Shown: piece after piece, positions 53,139-61,667 of the stretch
How the letters are laid out: each line of letters starts with the position of its first letter
Numbering within the stretch: position 1 is the first letter of the stretch
Source of the DNA: Paenibacillus montanisoli
GTDB taxonomy: Bacteria; Bacillota; Bacilli; Paenibacillales; Paenibacillaceae
Direction of reading: 5' to 3'
DNA length: 64,000 bases
Assembly (NCBI RefSeq): GCF_003268025.1
Contig: NZ_QLUW01000006.1
Location: forward strand, 1 to 64,000
Program-made: the position numbers and the translations under genes
Notes under the pieces: model-generated
Databases searched by the model: none
What the model was told of the DNA's origin: nothing
What the model saw: only the letters and a program-made list of their open reading frames with translations

Positions 53139-55340
53139 ATGCGAGTGCGTGGACTTTACTTGATTAAACTGGTGTTTTCTTGCCTGCTGATTGCTGTGTT
53201 CTGCGGCGGAGTCGCTTCGATTTATTACTATATCGAAAGCAATCAGCTCATGAACAAAGAGTTGAAGCAGCGGCATGAAGGCATGCTGGAGCAGGTGAGG
53301 GACAATATCGACTTCAAGCTGGAGAACGCCATCCAATCCTTGTTTACATTGAAATCGTCTTCCGAGCTGCTCAACTATTCGCGCAGCAACGGCGAGGACG
53401 GCTATGTCAATACGCAGGTGTATAACCGTCTGCGCGCCCATTTTGCCGTGTTCTCGCGCCTTGGCTATGAGATCGACGTCTTGAGGCGCGGCGCTCAAAC
53501 GGTTATAACCCCGGAGTATACGGTCGGCGTCGACAAATATTTGGCGGAGCGCGGGCTCGACGCGAATGTCGTGCTGCAGAAGCTGTCCGCCATGACTAGC
53601 AGCCAGACGCTCAACGTTTACAACCTGCAGACATGGAAGACGGAATCGAAGACCTCAGGCGTGGATGAAGTGAATCTGGTCTTCACGCTGAAAGAAAATG
53701 GCGTGGTAAACGTCTATTACTTTATTTCCTTTAAAAATTCCACGCTGTTTCCGCAGGGCGGCAACGATTCCTACTCCTTGTCCATCGGAGATGAGGTGGT
53801 TGTCAGTAAAGGCGCTTCGGCCGCCGATTCGGTCTCGGCCGGAAACGGCGCTTATACGCTCGCTTCAAAGCGGCTTCCGAACTGGATCGTTTCCTATCTG
53901 CCGGAAGTTCCCGTTTCCTCCGCCGAGGCGAAGCAGCTGAAGATCAAGTCGGTCTTGGTCGCGCTCATCACGATTGTGGTCGGAGCGGTTTTCGCCGTCG
54001 CGATCGCTTACATGACGTATCGTCCCGTGCGGCGCACGCTGCGCCAGGTCATTGGCGATTCCTTAAACGAGCAGGCTTCGCTTGCGGAATCGCAGGACGA
54101 ATTCGGCATGATCCGGAACATTACGAATACGATCCGCCGCAGCAACCAGGAGCTCAGCACGGAGCTGCACCGCTACCGCGAGCCGCTGCGCGGCAAGCTT
54201 TTGCGCGATTTGATTACCGGGGTGCTGTCCAAGGACGATGCGGCCAAACAGCTGCTCCAGATGAATATGAAGCATTTGCTGGATGTGCCCGTTTGCGTCG
54301 CGCTGCTGCACTTATCGGATGAATATGGCGGATTTATGATCGATCACCAAATTATCGAAGGGCTCGAAACGCTGATCGGCAACGAAACCGAAGCTGCGCC
54401 AGGCGCCGAATGGGTCAAAATCGACGCCAACCGTCAAGCGCTTCTGCTCTTTGATCCGGAGGACATCGATGTTCCGGCCATGCTGCAGCGGATTATACAT
54501 GAGGTGCATCGTGCGTATCCGATCCGCATGACGGTTGCGCTAGGCAATCAAGCCGACAGCGTCGAGGATGCCGTGATGTCGTATCACTCGGCGCTGCGGG
54601 TCATGGAGCAGCTGATGCCGATGAACCGCAAGCACCTGCTGACGGAGCAGGATTTGGAGAAGGCGGGCGCAACGGGCTTTTATTACCCGTTGGATCTGGA
54701 GAAAAACCTGATTAACGCAGCCGTTTCCCGCAATGAGCACGAAGTACGGCATATTTTGCAAAGCTTGGTGGGCCGGTTCGATTTCGATCACATGGATCGC
54801 AGCTCGTTCCATCAATTCATGTATGCGATGCAGTCGACGGTTTACCGGATCGCCCAGCAGCTGAATTGCTCCATGGAGGAGCTGTTCCAGGAGGAATCGC
54901 CGATCAAGGGGCTGGAGCAGTGCCGCAGCAGCGAGCAATTGATCGAAGCGCTCATGCTCGTATTCGTTCAAATCTTCGAGGCTTCGGATCGGAAGAGCAA
55001 GTCGCTTGACCATCTGCTCACCGACAGCATGCTGCAATTCGTTCATACCCAGTACGTACGGGATATTTCATTGCAGGATTTGGCCCAGCATGTCAAGATG
55101 TCGCCGAACTATATCAGCTTTATGTTTAAAGCGAACGTCGGCCAGAACTTCAAGGACTACTTGAATTCCTACCGCGTTGCGCAAGCCAAGCTCCTTATGG
55201 AGGAAGGCGGCTGCACGGTGAACGATATCGCCGCGCGGGTCGGCTGCAATAATACCAATACCTTTATTCGGATATTCAAAAAAGAAGAGGGGCTATCGCC
55301 GGGGCAATTCATCGCCCGGAAATTCCGTCAAGCCGAATAA
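53139..55340 (+). CDS. Membrane-anchored AraC family regulator
   Basis: 733-residue one-component regulator combining sensing and DNA binding. Span 1 (LYLIKLVFSCLLIAVFCGGVA), an extracytoplasmic sensor of about 230 residues, span 2 (VLVALITIVVGAVFAVAIAYM), a cytoplasmic linker region, then a C-terminal AraC domain (ISLQDLAQHVKMSPNYISFMFK and CTVNDIAARVGCNNTNTFIRIFKK). ATG 53139 is preferred; ATG 53127 overlaps the GAAAGGA site. Such proteins commonly control an adjacent Lpl-type importer, here the second one just upstream. Confidence 0.92.
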   Translation: MRVRGLYLIKLVFSCLLIAVFCGGVASIYYYIESNQLMNKELKQRHEGMLEQVRDNIDFKLENAIQSLFTLKSSSELLNYSRSNGEDGYVNTQVYNRLRAHFAVFSRLGYEIDVLRRGAQTVITPEYTVGVDKYLAERGLDANVVLQKLSAMTSSQTLNVYNLQTWKTESKTSGVDEVNLVFTLKENGVVNVYYFISFKNSTLFPQGGNDSYSLSIGDEVVVSKGASAADSVSAGNGAYTLASKRLPNWIVSYLPEVPVSSAEAKQLKIKSVLVALITIVVGAVFAVAIAYMTYRPVRRTLRQVIGDSLNEQASLAESQDEFGMIRNITNTIRRSNQELSTELHRYREPLRGKLLRDLITGVLSKDDAAKQLLQMNMKHLLDVPVCVALLHLSDEYGGFMIDHQIIEGLETLIGNETEAAPGAEWVKIDANRQALLLFDPEDIDVPAMLQRIIHEVHRAYPIRMTVALGNQADSVEDAVMSYHSALRVMEQLMPMNRKHLLTEQDLEKAGATGFYYPLDLEKNLINAAVSRNEHEVRHILQSLVGRFDFDHMDRSSFHQFMYAMQSTVYRIAQQLNCSMEELFQEESPIKGLEQCRSSEQLIEALMLVFVQIFEASDRKSKSLDHLLTDSMLQFVHTQYVRDISLQDLAQHVKMSPNYISFMFKANVGQNFKDYLNSYRVAQAKLLMEEGGCTVNDIAARVGCNNTNTFIRIFKKEEGLSPGQFIARKFRQAE

Positions 55341-55370
55341 GCCGGGCGACGGCTTCTCGAGGGAGGGCGT

Positions 55371-56855
55371 ATGAAGAAGCATTATACGGCATCTCCGGAA
55401 GATCAGGGGATGGATTCCGCCAAATTGGCGCGCGTATTCGACGAGATCGTAGGCGGGAAGTTTTGCGAAACGCATGGCGTATATGCGGTTCGGAATGGCG
55501 AGCCCGTTTTTGAAACTTACTTCTATCCCTATACGAGCGATACGCTTCATAATGTATTTTCGGTAACGAAGAGCTTAACCTCCGCATTAATCGGCATTGC
55601 AATCAAGGAGGGACTGCTTGAAGGCGTTCATCAGCGCGTGTTCGATTTCTTTCCCGAGCATGCGGGCTTTAATACGGATCCCCGGAAGAACGCGCTTACG
55701 ATCGAGCACTTGCTGACGATGACCGGCGGCTTCGAGTGGGACGACGAAACCGATCTGAAGGCTTGCGTTTTGAGCGACAATTGGGCCGGCTACGTGCTTA
55801 GCAAACCGATGGCGGAAGAGCCGGGAACGGTCTACTGCTATAACACGGGCGGATCCTACCTGCTCACGGCCATTTTGGATAAGGTCGCGGGCATGCCGAC
55901 GAGCCGGTTTGCCGACCGCTGCTTGTTCGGTCCGCTTGGCATTACCGACTACTCGTGGATCACCGATCCGCAAGGGATCTTGATCGGCGGCTTCGGCGCC
56001 AATTTGAAGCCATCCGACATGGTCAAGTTCGGCATGCTGTACTTGAACGAAGGCCAGTATCAGGGCAAGCGCATCGTTACGGAAGAGTGGGTACGGGCAT
56101 CCACGAAAAAACGGACGGACAACGGCTACGGCTATCATTGGTGGGTGTTCGAGGAAGAGCGCAGATATGCCGCTTCCGGCTACGGCGGGCAGTATATCTA
56201 CGTCGTGCTCGAAGCGAACCTTGTCGTCGCCGTCACGAACGGAGGCGGCTATGAGCTTCCGGTCGGCCTGTTTACGCAGGCGATCGTGTCGGACAGCCCG
56301 CTGCCTGCAAATCCCGAGGCGCTGGCGCTTCTAGAGATACGCGCATTGCAGGCTGAGCAAGCGCCTGTTATTACAACGCGGGAGCTTCCCGGCATGGCGA
56401 AGCGGATCTCCGGCCGGACGCTGCGATTTGAGCCAAGCCGAAGCGGCATCGAGACGGTGACGTTCGATTTCGATACGGGGCGCCCGATGGAAGCGGATAT
56501 CGTTATCGGCATCGGCAGCGGCGTTCGGCGACATGCGTTCGGCTTGGATAACCGTTACCGGATCAGCTCCGTGCGGCCGAATATCGACATTCCGGCGGAG
56601 CAGATTGCCATGGTGCACGATTTTTCCACGCTTCTGCCGTGCATGCTGCCGACTTACACGGTCGGACGCAGAGGCAGCTGGCAGGACGAGACGACGTTCG
56701 TGCTGCATAACGAGGGCATCGAAACGGGCTTCCGTCAGCATATGACCTTTCGCTTCGACGGGGATGGGGATAGGGTCTCTGTAGAAATCGGCATTCCATC
56801 CTATGAGGATCTATATACAGTGGAAGCAAAATGGGAAGGGAGCGACAGCGAGTGA
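55371..56855 (+). CDS. Serine hydrolase of the beta-lactamase/penicillin-binding type
   Basis: 494-residue cytoplasmic protein (no signal peptide). The class C beta-lactamase-like fold shows SVTK as the SxxK nucleophile motif (about residues 65-68), YCYNTGG as the YxN motif (about 162) and a GYGGQY segment near the third motif. A C-terminal beta domain of about 150 residues follows. Likely an esterase acting on acyl-decorated sugars; antibiotic hydrolysis is unlikely. GAGGGAGGG precedes the ATG. Its stop overlaps the next start. Confidence 0.85.
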   Translation: MKKHYTASPEDQGMDSAKLARVFDEIVGGKFCETHGVYAVRNGEPVFETYFYPYTSDTLHNVFSVTKSLTSALIGIAIKEGLLEGVHQRVFDFFPEHAGFNTDPRKNALTIEHLLTMTGGFEWDDETDLKACVLSDNWAGYVLSKPMAEEPGTVYCYNTGGSYLLTAILDKVAGMPTSRFADRCLFGPLGITDYSWITDPQGILIGGFGANLKPSDMVKFGMLYLNEGQYQGKRIVTEEWVRASTKKRTDNGYGYHWWVFEEERRYAASGYGGQYIYVVLEANLVVAVTNGGGYELPVGLFTQAIVSDSPLPANPEALALLEIRALQAEQAPVITTRELPGMAKRISGRTLRFEPSRSGIETVTFDFDTGRPMEADIVIGIGSGVRRHAFGLDNRYRISSVRPNIDIPAEQIAMVHDFSTLLPCMLPTYTVGRRGSWQDETTFVLHNEGIETGFRQHMTFRFDGDGDRVSVEIGIPSYEDLYTVEAKWEGSDSE

Positions 56856-58006
56856 CGTTGAAGATCGGGATAGTCGGTGCGAGGGGGTTGAGCGCGCTGC
56901 AAGGCTTCAAGAGCTTGCCGGACACGGAGGTCGTCGCCTTGTGCGATCTGGACGAAGCTTACTTGAAGGAGGCTGCCGAGGCGAATGGCATTCCGCGCAC
57001 GTACCGCGTGTATGAAGATATGCTGGAATCGGACATCGACGCGGTCGTCGTCTCGACGCCGATGCAGCTGCATGTTCCGCAATCGATCCAGGCGCTGCTT
57101 GCCGGCAAGCACGTCCTAAGCGAGGTGACGGCGGGCGTGACGATGGATGAGCTGTGGTGGCTGAAGGAAACGGTAGAAGAGACCGGGCTCACCTACATGC
57201 TCGCGGAGAATTATTGCTATATTCCGCAAAATCAGATGATTTTGAATATGGCGAAGCAAGGGCTGTTCGGGGATATTTATTTTGGCGAAGGCGAATACAT
57301 CCACGATATCCGCGAGCTGGCTTTTCGGTATAACCGGGATACCGAGGTGAGGGAGAACGCGAAGCCGACTTGGCGCAAATATTGGCAGCTCGGCAAGAGA
57401 GGCGCATATTATCCGACGCACAGCTTGGGCCCGGTCATGCAATGGTTTCAAGGGGACCGGATTCGTTCGGTGTCCTGTTACGGAACCGGCTGGAACACGG
57501 ACCCGCGCTTTCGTCAGGAGGATACGACCATTACGATGCTCAAGATGGCGAGCGGCAAGCTGATCAAGCTTCGGCTGGACTGCATCTCCAAGCGTCCTCA
57601 TAACATGACCTATTATTCGCTGCAAGGAACGAAGGGCTGCTACGAGGCGCCCCGCGGCTTCGGCGACGATCATAAAATTTGGATTGAAGGCCCCGAAGGC
57701 GAGCAGCCGGGCGAGAAAAGATGGCGGCCGCTGTCGGATTTCAGCGACTATATGCCTGAGCGTTACAGGAACATGACCGAGGAGCAGAAAAAAGCAGGAC
57801 ACTGGGGCAGCGACTTCTTCATCGCGCAGGACTTCGTCCGTGCGGTAAACGGGGAATGCAAGCCGGCGATCGACGTATATGACGCCTGCGAGTGGACGGC
57901 CGTTGCTTTGCTGTCCGAGCTTTCGGTCATGAACGGCGGCCGGGAGATGGAGATGCCTGATTTCCGCAACGCGGCGACCTATGCGGAGCAAATTATAAAA
58001 CTATAG
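56852..58006 (+). CDS. Gfo/Idh/MocA family oxidoreductase
   Basis: 384-residue NAD(P)-dependent sugar oxidoreductase. Rossmann motif KIGIVGARGLSAL, the EVTAGVTMDE segment in place of the usual EKPLA, and the second-domain motif GRLLGDIYFGEGEY-like GLFGDIYFGEGEYIHD. The EKP lysine is replaced, so classic dehydrogenase activity may be altered. Starts at GTG 56852, overlapping the previous stop as GTGA; the frame open from 56831 has no start signal. Operon of three with the serine hydrolase and the GH4 enzyme. Confidence 0.87.
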   Translation: MTLKIGIVGARGLSALQGFKSLPDTEVVALCDLDEAYLKEAAEANGIPRTYRVYEDMLESDIDAVVVSTPMQLHVPQSIQALLAGKHVLSEVTAGVTMDELWWLKETVEETGLTYMLAENYCYIPQNQMILNMAKQGLFGDIYFGEGEYIHDIRELAFRYNRDTEVRENAKPTWRKYWQLGKRGAYYPTHSLGPVMQWFQGDRIRSVSCYGTGWNTDPRFRQEDTTITMLKMASGKLIKLRLDCISKRPHNMTYYSLQGTKGCYEAPRGFGDDHKIWIEGPEGEQPGEKRWRPLSDFSDYMPERYRNMTEEQKKAGHWGSDFFIAQDFVRAVNGECKPAIDVYDACEWTAVALLSELSVMNGGREMEMPDFRNAATYAEQIIKL

Positions 58007-58015
58007 GAGGCTGAC

Positions 58016-59365
58016 ATGAAGCCGATCAAAATAAGCATTATCGGTGCGGGCAGCAGCACGTTCGCCATCGGGATGGTTCGGGACATCTGCCTGACGCCGA
58101 GCCTGGAAGGCAGCACCATTCATTTTATGGATATTAACCAGGAGCGGCTGGACAACGTTCATGCGCTGTGCACGAAATATGCGGAGGAGCGCGGCGTAAA
58201 GCTCGATCTGAAAAAGACGCTGGACCGGCGCGAATGCCTGGAAGGCGCGGACTTCGTCATCAACACGGCGCTAACGGCCGGCTACGGCCGCATGCGCGAG
58301 GGCTGGGAAATCGCCATGAAGCACGGCTATAAGCTTGGCGGCAGCTATCATATTTTGTACGATGAGGCATTCTGGATTAATTACTACCAATTGAAGTTCT
58401 TCGAATCGCTGACGGAAGATATCCTGGACATTTGCCCGGATGCTTGGCATTTGATGCTGGCGAATCCGGTTATTACGGGCGTCACCCATGTGATGCGCAA
58501 ATATCCGCAAGCGAAGGTAGTCGGCCTGTGCCACGGCTATGTCGATACGTATAACGTTGCGAAGGCGCTTGGGCTTGAGAAAAAAGACATAACGTATCAG
58601 GTTACGGGGGTTAACCACCATCTGTGGCTGACGGACTTCTATTATAAAGGGGAGGACGCTTTCCCGCTGCTCGATAAGTGGATCGAGGAGAAATCGGAGG
58701 CGTTCTGGGCCGCCGGCGGCGAAAACTGGCCGTTCACGCCCAAGCGGATCGATCTGTACAAGAAGCACGGCGTGTTCGCGATCGGCGATACGGCGAGCTG
58801 GAGCAGCGCATCGTGGCCATGGTGGTACCATACCGACGAGGCGGAGGAGCGGCGTTGGAGCGAGAACCCGATGGGCGTGTGGAACCGGTTCTTCGACAAT
58901 TTGAGCGACAGCATGGGGCAGTTGCAGCGTGCGATCGAGGATCCTAGCGTTAAGGTAACCGAGCTGTTCCCGCCGGTCTTGACCGATGAGCTCATGATTC
59001 CGCTCATTGAATCGATCGCTTGCGATATCCCGCGCGTGTTCGTCGTCAATACGCTGAACAGCGGCAATTACGTGCCGGGCATTCCGACCGACTTTCAGGT
59101 CGAAGTGTCGGCGCTGTGCAGCAAGCGGGGCATCCAGCCGATCTCGAACAAGGGGCTGCCGAAGCCGATTGTCGCCCATATTCTACGCGATCGGGTTGCG
59201 CCGATCGAGCTGGAGCTGGAAGCCTTCAATAAAGGAAGCCGCGACATGCTGCTGGAGCTGGTGCTGACGGACAAATGGTCGGGATCGGCCGCTCAGGCTA
59301 ACGCGTTCTTGGATGAAATCCTGGCGCTGCCATATCACCGCGATATGGCCGAGCATTACAGGTAA
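58016..59365 (+). CDS. Glycoside hydrolase family 4, alpha-galacturonidase-like (LplD type)
   Basis: NAD- and metal-dependent hydrolase working by an oxidation-elimination mechanism. The 449-residue protein has the NAD motif IIGAGSSTFAIGMVRD, ANPV (about 150), the metal-binding CHGYVDT Cys-His (about 172) and GVNHHLW (about 200). The CHG motif and length are those of LplD-type alpha-galacturonidases, not of phospho-alpha-glucosidases. With GH88 and GH78 in the region, pectic rhamnogalacturonan fragments are plausible substrates. AGGAGG precedes the ATG by 5 bases. Confidence 0.87.
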   Translation: MKPIKISIIGAGSSTFAIGMVRDICLTPSLEGSTIHFMDINQERLDNVHALCTKYAEERGVKLDLKKTLDRRECLEGADFVINTALTAGYGRMREGWEIAMKHGYKLGGSYHILYDEAFWINYYQLKFFESLTEDILDICPDAWHLMLANPVITGVTHVMRKYPQAKVVGLCHGYVDTYNVAKALGLEKKDITYQVTGVNHHLWLTDFYYKGEDAFPLLDKWIEEKSEAFWAAGGENWPFTPKRIDLYKKHGVFAIGDTASWSSASWPWWYHTDEAEERRWSENPMGVWNRFFDNLSDSMGQLQRAIEDPSVKVTELFPPVLTDELMIPLIESIACDIPRVFVVNTLNSGNYVPGIPTDFQVEVSALCSKRGIQPISNKGLPKPIVAHILRDRVAPIELELEAFNKGSRDMLLELVLTDKWSGSAAQANAFLDEILALPYHRDMAEHYR

Positions 59366-59372
59366 CTGTTGG

Positions 59373-59406
59373 AGAAGAGACGGAGCGTGTTTGCTCCGTC
59401 TCTTCT
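59373..59406 (+). terminator. Terminator after the GH4 gene
   Basis: Perfect 14-base stem AGAAGAGACGGAGC / GCTCCGTCTCTTCT with a GTGTTT loop. The central nine bases of the stem recur at 60198-60219. Confidence 0.8.
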
Positions 59407-59430
59407 TGGGATATGGGGGATATGCTTTAA

Positions 59431-59760
59431 GAGCGGTAACAGTTGCCTCTCTTATGCTCGAATGGCCGGGATTTGCCCGATGTGAGGTAACAGTTGCCTC
59501 TCTTTCGGTCGATTAACCGGGATTTGCCCGATGTGAGGTAACAGTTGCCTCTCTTATGCTCGAATGGCCGGAATTTGCCCGATGTGAGGTAACAGGTACC
59601 TCTCTTTCGGTCGATTGACCGGAATTTGCCCGATGTGAGGTAACAGTTACCTCTCTTTCGGTCGATTGACCGGGATTTGCCCGATGTGAGGTAACAGTTA
59701 CCTCTCTTTTGATCGATTAGCCGGAATTTGCCCGATGTGAGGTAACAGTTACCTCTCTAG
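59431..59760. repeat. Tandem array 1: 51-bp unit, six full copies and a partial one
   Basis: The GGTAAC element starts at 59435, 59486, 59537, 59588, 59639, 59690 and 59741, exactly 51 bases apart. Each unit has a dyad of the type GAGGTAACAGTTACCTC, then CTTTCGGTCGATT or a variant (TATGCTCGAAT), CCGGGATTTGCCCG, and GATGTGA. The dyad folds as GAGGTAA-CAG-TTACCTC. Copies with TTGCCTC keep the pair as T-G, and the copy with AGGTACCTC keeps a shifted stem. No gene-like reading frame with a start signal crosses it. Confidence 0.93.
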
Positions 59761-59772
59761 CTTATTTCGAGT

Positions 59773-60193
59773 TTGGGAAAGAGAGTCTGTAGAGCGCCAC
59801 ATTCGCTAAAAAGTGAGTCTAGTGGTAGAAAGTAGAGTCCGCAGAGCGCTACATTCGCCAAAAGTGAGTTTAGTGGGAGAAAGAAGAGCCCGCAGAGCGC
59901 TACATTCTCCGAAAATATGTCTAGTGGGAGAAAGTAGAGTCCGTAGAGCGCTACATTCGCTAAAAAGTGAGTCTAGTGGGAGAAAGTAGAGTCCGTAGAG
60001 CGCTACATTCGCCAAAAGTGAGTCTAGTGGGAGAAAGTAGAGTCCGCAGAGTACTACATTCGCCAAAAGTGAGTTTAGTGGGAGAAAGTAGAGTCCGCAG
60101 AGCACTACATTCGCCGAAAGTGAGTTTAGTGGGAGAGAGAGGGGTTCTGGGAGCGCGCTAGATGCGCCTAAAGAGAGTCTAGTGGGAGGATAA
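59773..60193. repeat. Tandem array 2: 51-bp unit of different sequence, about eight copies
   Basis: GTGAG-type unit starts at 59813, 59864, about 59916, 59967, 60018, 60069, 60120 and 60173. The unit runs GTGAGTCTAGTGGGAGAAAG, then TAGAGTCCGCAGAGCGCTAC, then ATTCGCCAAAA. The first and last copies are degenerate. It begins 13 bases after array 1 and shares its period. Frames across it give 17-residue repeats on both strands, as any 51-bp array would, with no ribosome binding site. Confidence 0.93.
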
Positions 60194-60197
60194 ACAA

Positions 60198-60219
60198 AGA
60201 CGGAGCACCAGCTCCGTCT
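60198..60219 (-). terminator. Terminator of the minus-strand hydrolase operon
   Basis: AGACGGAGC / GCTCCGTCT with an ACCA loop; on the minus strand TTGTTTATCC follows. It is 13 bases after the stop codon of the ADP-ribosylglycohydrolase-like gene. Confidence 0.75.
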
Positions 60220-60231
60220 CTGCTAAACTAC

Positions 60232-61626
60232 TTATTCAATCACGTTCCCGAACACATACAACTCGCTCGGTTCGATGCGGCTGGAGCCGGTGCGAACGAT
60301 TTCCGGCAGCCGGGAGACGCGGGCGGCCAGTACGGACAGCGACGTCTCATTTAAATTGGCGAGGCCCGTATGGATCGTGTCGCCGAACGGGGCGAGCCAG
60401 CGCGAGTCGAGCCCATCCGGACCGAAATACGCGCCGAGCAGCGAGCCGGACGTCGCGCCGAAGCTGTCGGTGTCGTTGCCCTGCATCACTTGCTTGCAGA
60501 TGCCGTCGCCGACGTTTTCGGCGTGCAGCAGCGTGTTGATTAACGTGCCGATCTCGAAATAAATGCGGCAGTGACTGTAATCGCCGTAGCTCTGGCGCAT
60601 GCGCTCATAGGCTGCCAGCCAATCGTCCGTGCCGGCTGCGATGTCGCGGCAGTCGGCCGCTATCTCATAGAAGCGGCTGCGTTGCGGCACGAACTGCAGC
60701 GCCGTGTCGATGATGGCGAGCCGGTTATCGAGTACCTGCGCGGCGGCAATCGCCGCGGCGATGAACATCGTGGCATACACGCCGGTTTGGCGGTGCGTGA
60801 AGCTGGCGTCGCGCCAGGCGAGTTCGGCGGCCAGCGCCGGATTGCCGGGGCAAGCGTAGCCGTAGGCATCCGCACGGATCGCCGCGCCGCAAAGCTCGGA
60901 GCCGGGAGACAGCAAACTCGGCCATGCTTCCAGCTCGGTATGGTCAAACGGCTGCTTATCGTGCTCCAGATAGCTCATGCCGGAACGGATCAGCATCACG
61001 CGCTCCGGCCCGAAGGTCGTGCTGAGCGGCAGATGATTGAGCCATAGATCGCGGAGATTCCGTTTGGAAAACGCGGTGCCGAATTGCTCGATGGCAAGCA
61101 TGCCGATAAGCGTGTAATTGACATCGTCATCCGGGGCAACGTGGCGAATCCGGTCCCGCGTCGTTTCGAACCAGCTCCAATGGCTCTTGCCGAGCGCGCG
61201 CAGCATCGGCTCGGAAACGTAATCGGCGAGCGGCCATTCACCGGCCTGCGTAAACGCTTCTTTCATCTCAGGCAGCGTGGGATTCACCTCAAGCGGCTTG
61301 CCCAGTATTGATCCACAAACGGAGGCAAGAAAGGCGGTTTCGACGCGACGGCGGCTATCGTCCGGGTCGATCTCGCGCAGCAGGCCGAGCGGCCGGTTCG
61401 GATCGCAGGCTGCTTTAATGTCCTCCCAAGTCTCAGGCTCGACGTATGGCCAGTCTTCGCGCATCGGCAAGTCGGCGATAGCTGCGGCAAAAGCCAGGTA
61501 TGCGTCGTAGCTCTCGGGAAGCTGCTCCAGCCGCTCGAGATAGCCGGATGTGTTCCTCCCTTGCGTGAATTGTTCGCCGATCAGGGAGGCAAGCTGTTTT
61601 TTCATAAAAGGAAGCGAGGGAAACAT
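60232..61626 (-). CDS. ADP-ribosylglycohydrolase-family protein
   Basis: 464-residue protein of the DraG/ARH fold, a helical hydrolase with two metal ions that cleaves ADP-ribose or similar N-glycosidic bonds. The metal motifs are PDDDVNYT (about 170) and GNDTDSFGATSGSLLGAYFG (about 400), which match TDDTxM and GGDTDTxAAxxGALxGA. The first motif reads VCGSILGKPLE and lacks the usual Asp of GDALG. The N-terminal 80 residues are an extension. Such proteins in sugar operons may act on nucleosides or sugar conjugates. AAGGACG precedes ATG 61626. It follows the ceramidase-like gene by 41 bases. Confidence 0.83.
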   Translation of the reverse strand: MFPSLPFMKKQLASLIGEQFTQGRNTSGYLERLEQLPESYDAYLAFAAAIADLPMREDWPYVEPETWEDIKAACDPNRPLGLLREIDPDDSRRRVETAFLASVCGSILGKPLEVNPTLPEMKEAFTQAGEWPLADYVSEPMLRALGKSHWSWFETTRDRIRHVAPDDDVNYTLIGMLAIEQFGTAFSKRNLRDLWLNHLPLSTTFGPERVMLIRSGMSYLEHDKQPFDHTELEAWPSLLSPGSELCGAAIRADAYGYACPGNPALAAELAWRDASFTHRQTGVYATMFIAAAIAAAQVLDNRLAIIDTALQFVPQRSRFYEIAADCRDIAAGTDDWLAAYERMRQSYGDYSHCRIYFEIGTLINTLLHAENVGDGICKQVMQGNDTDSFGATSGSLLGAYFGPDGLDSRWLAPFGDTIHTGLANLNETSLSVLAARVSRLPEIVRTGSSRIEPSELYVFGNVIE

Positions 61627-61667
61627 GTCGGAATCACGTCCTTGTCGGTGATGGTATTTAGGCCGTT

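Noticed and set aside
59806-60161. Repeat proteins encoded on either strand across array 2
   Set aside because: A 51-bp unit equals 17 codons, so any frame without a stop in one unit stays open. No ribosome binding site or sensible start was found, and both strands are open at once.
59431-60193. CRISPR array
   Set aside because: The units are whole 51-bp tandem copies with no alternation of constant repeat and unique spacer, and no cas genes are in the window.
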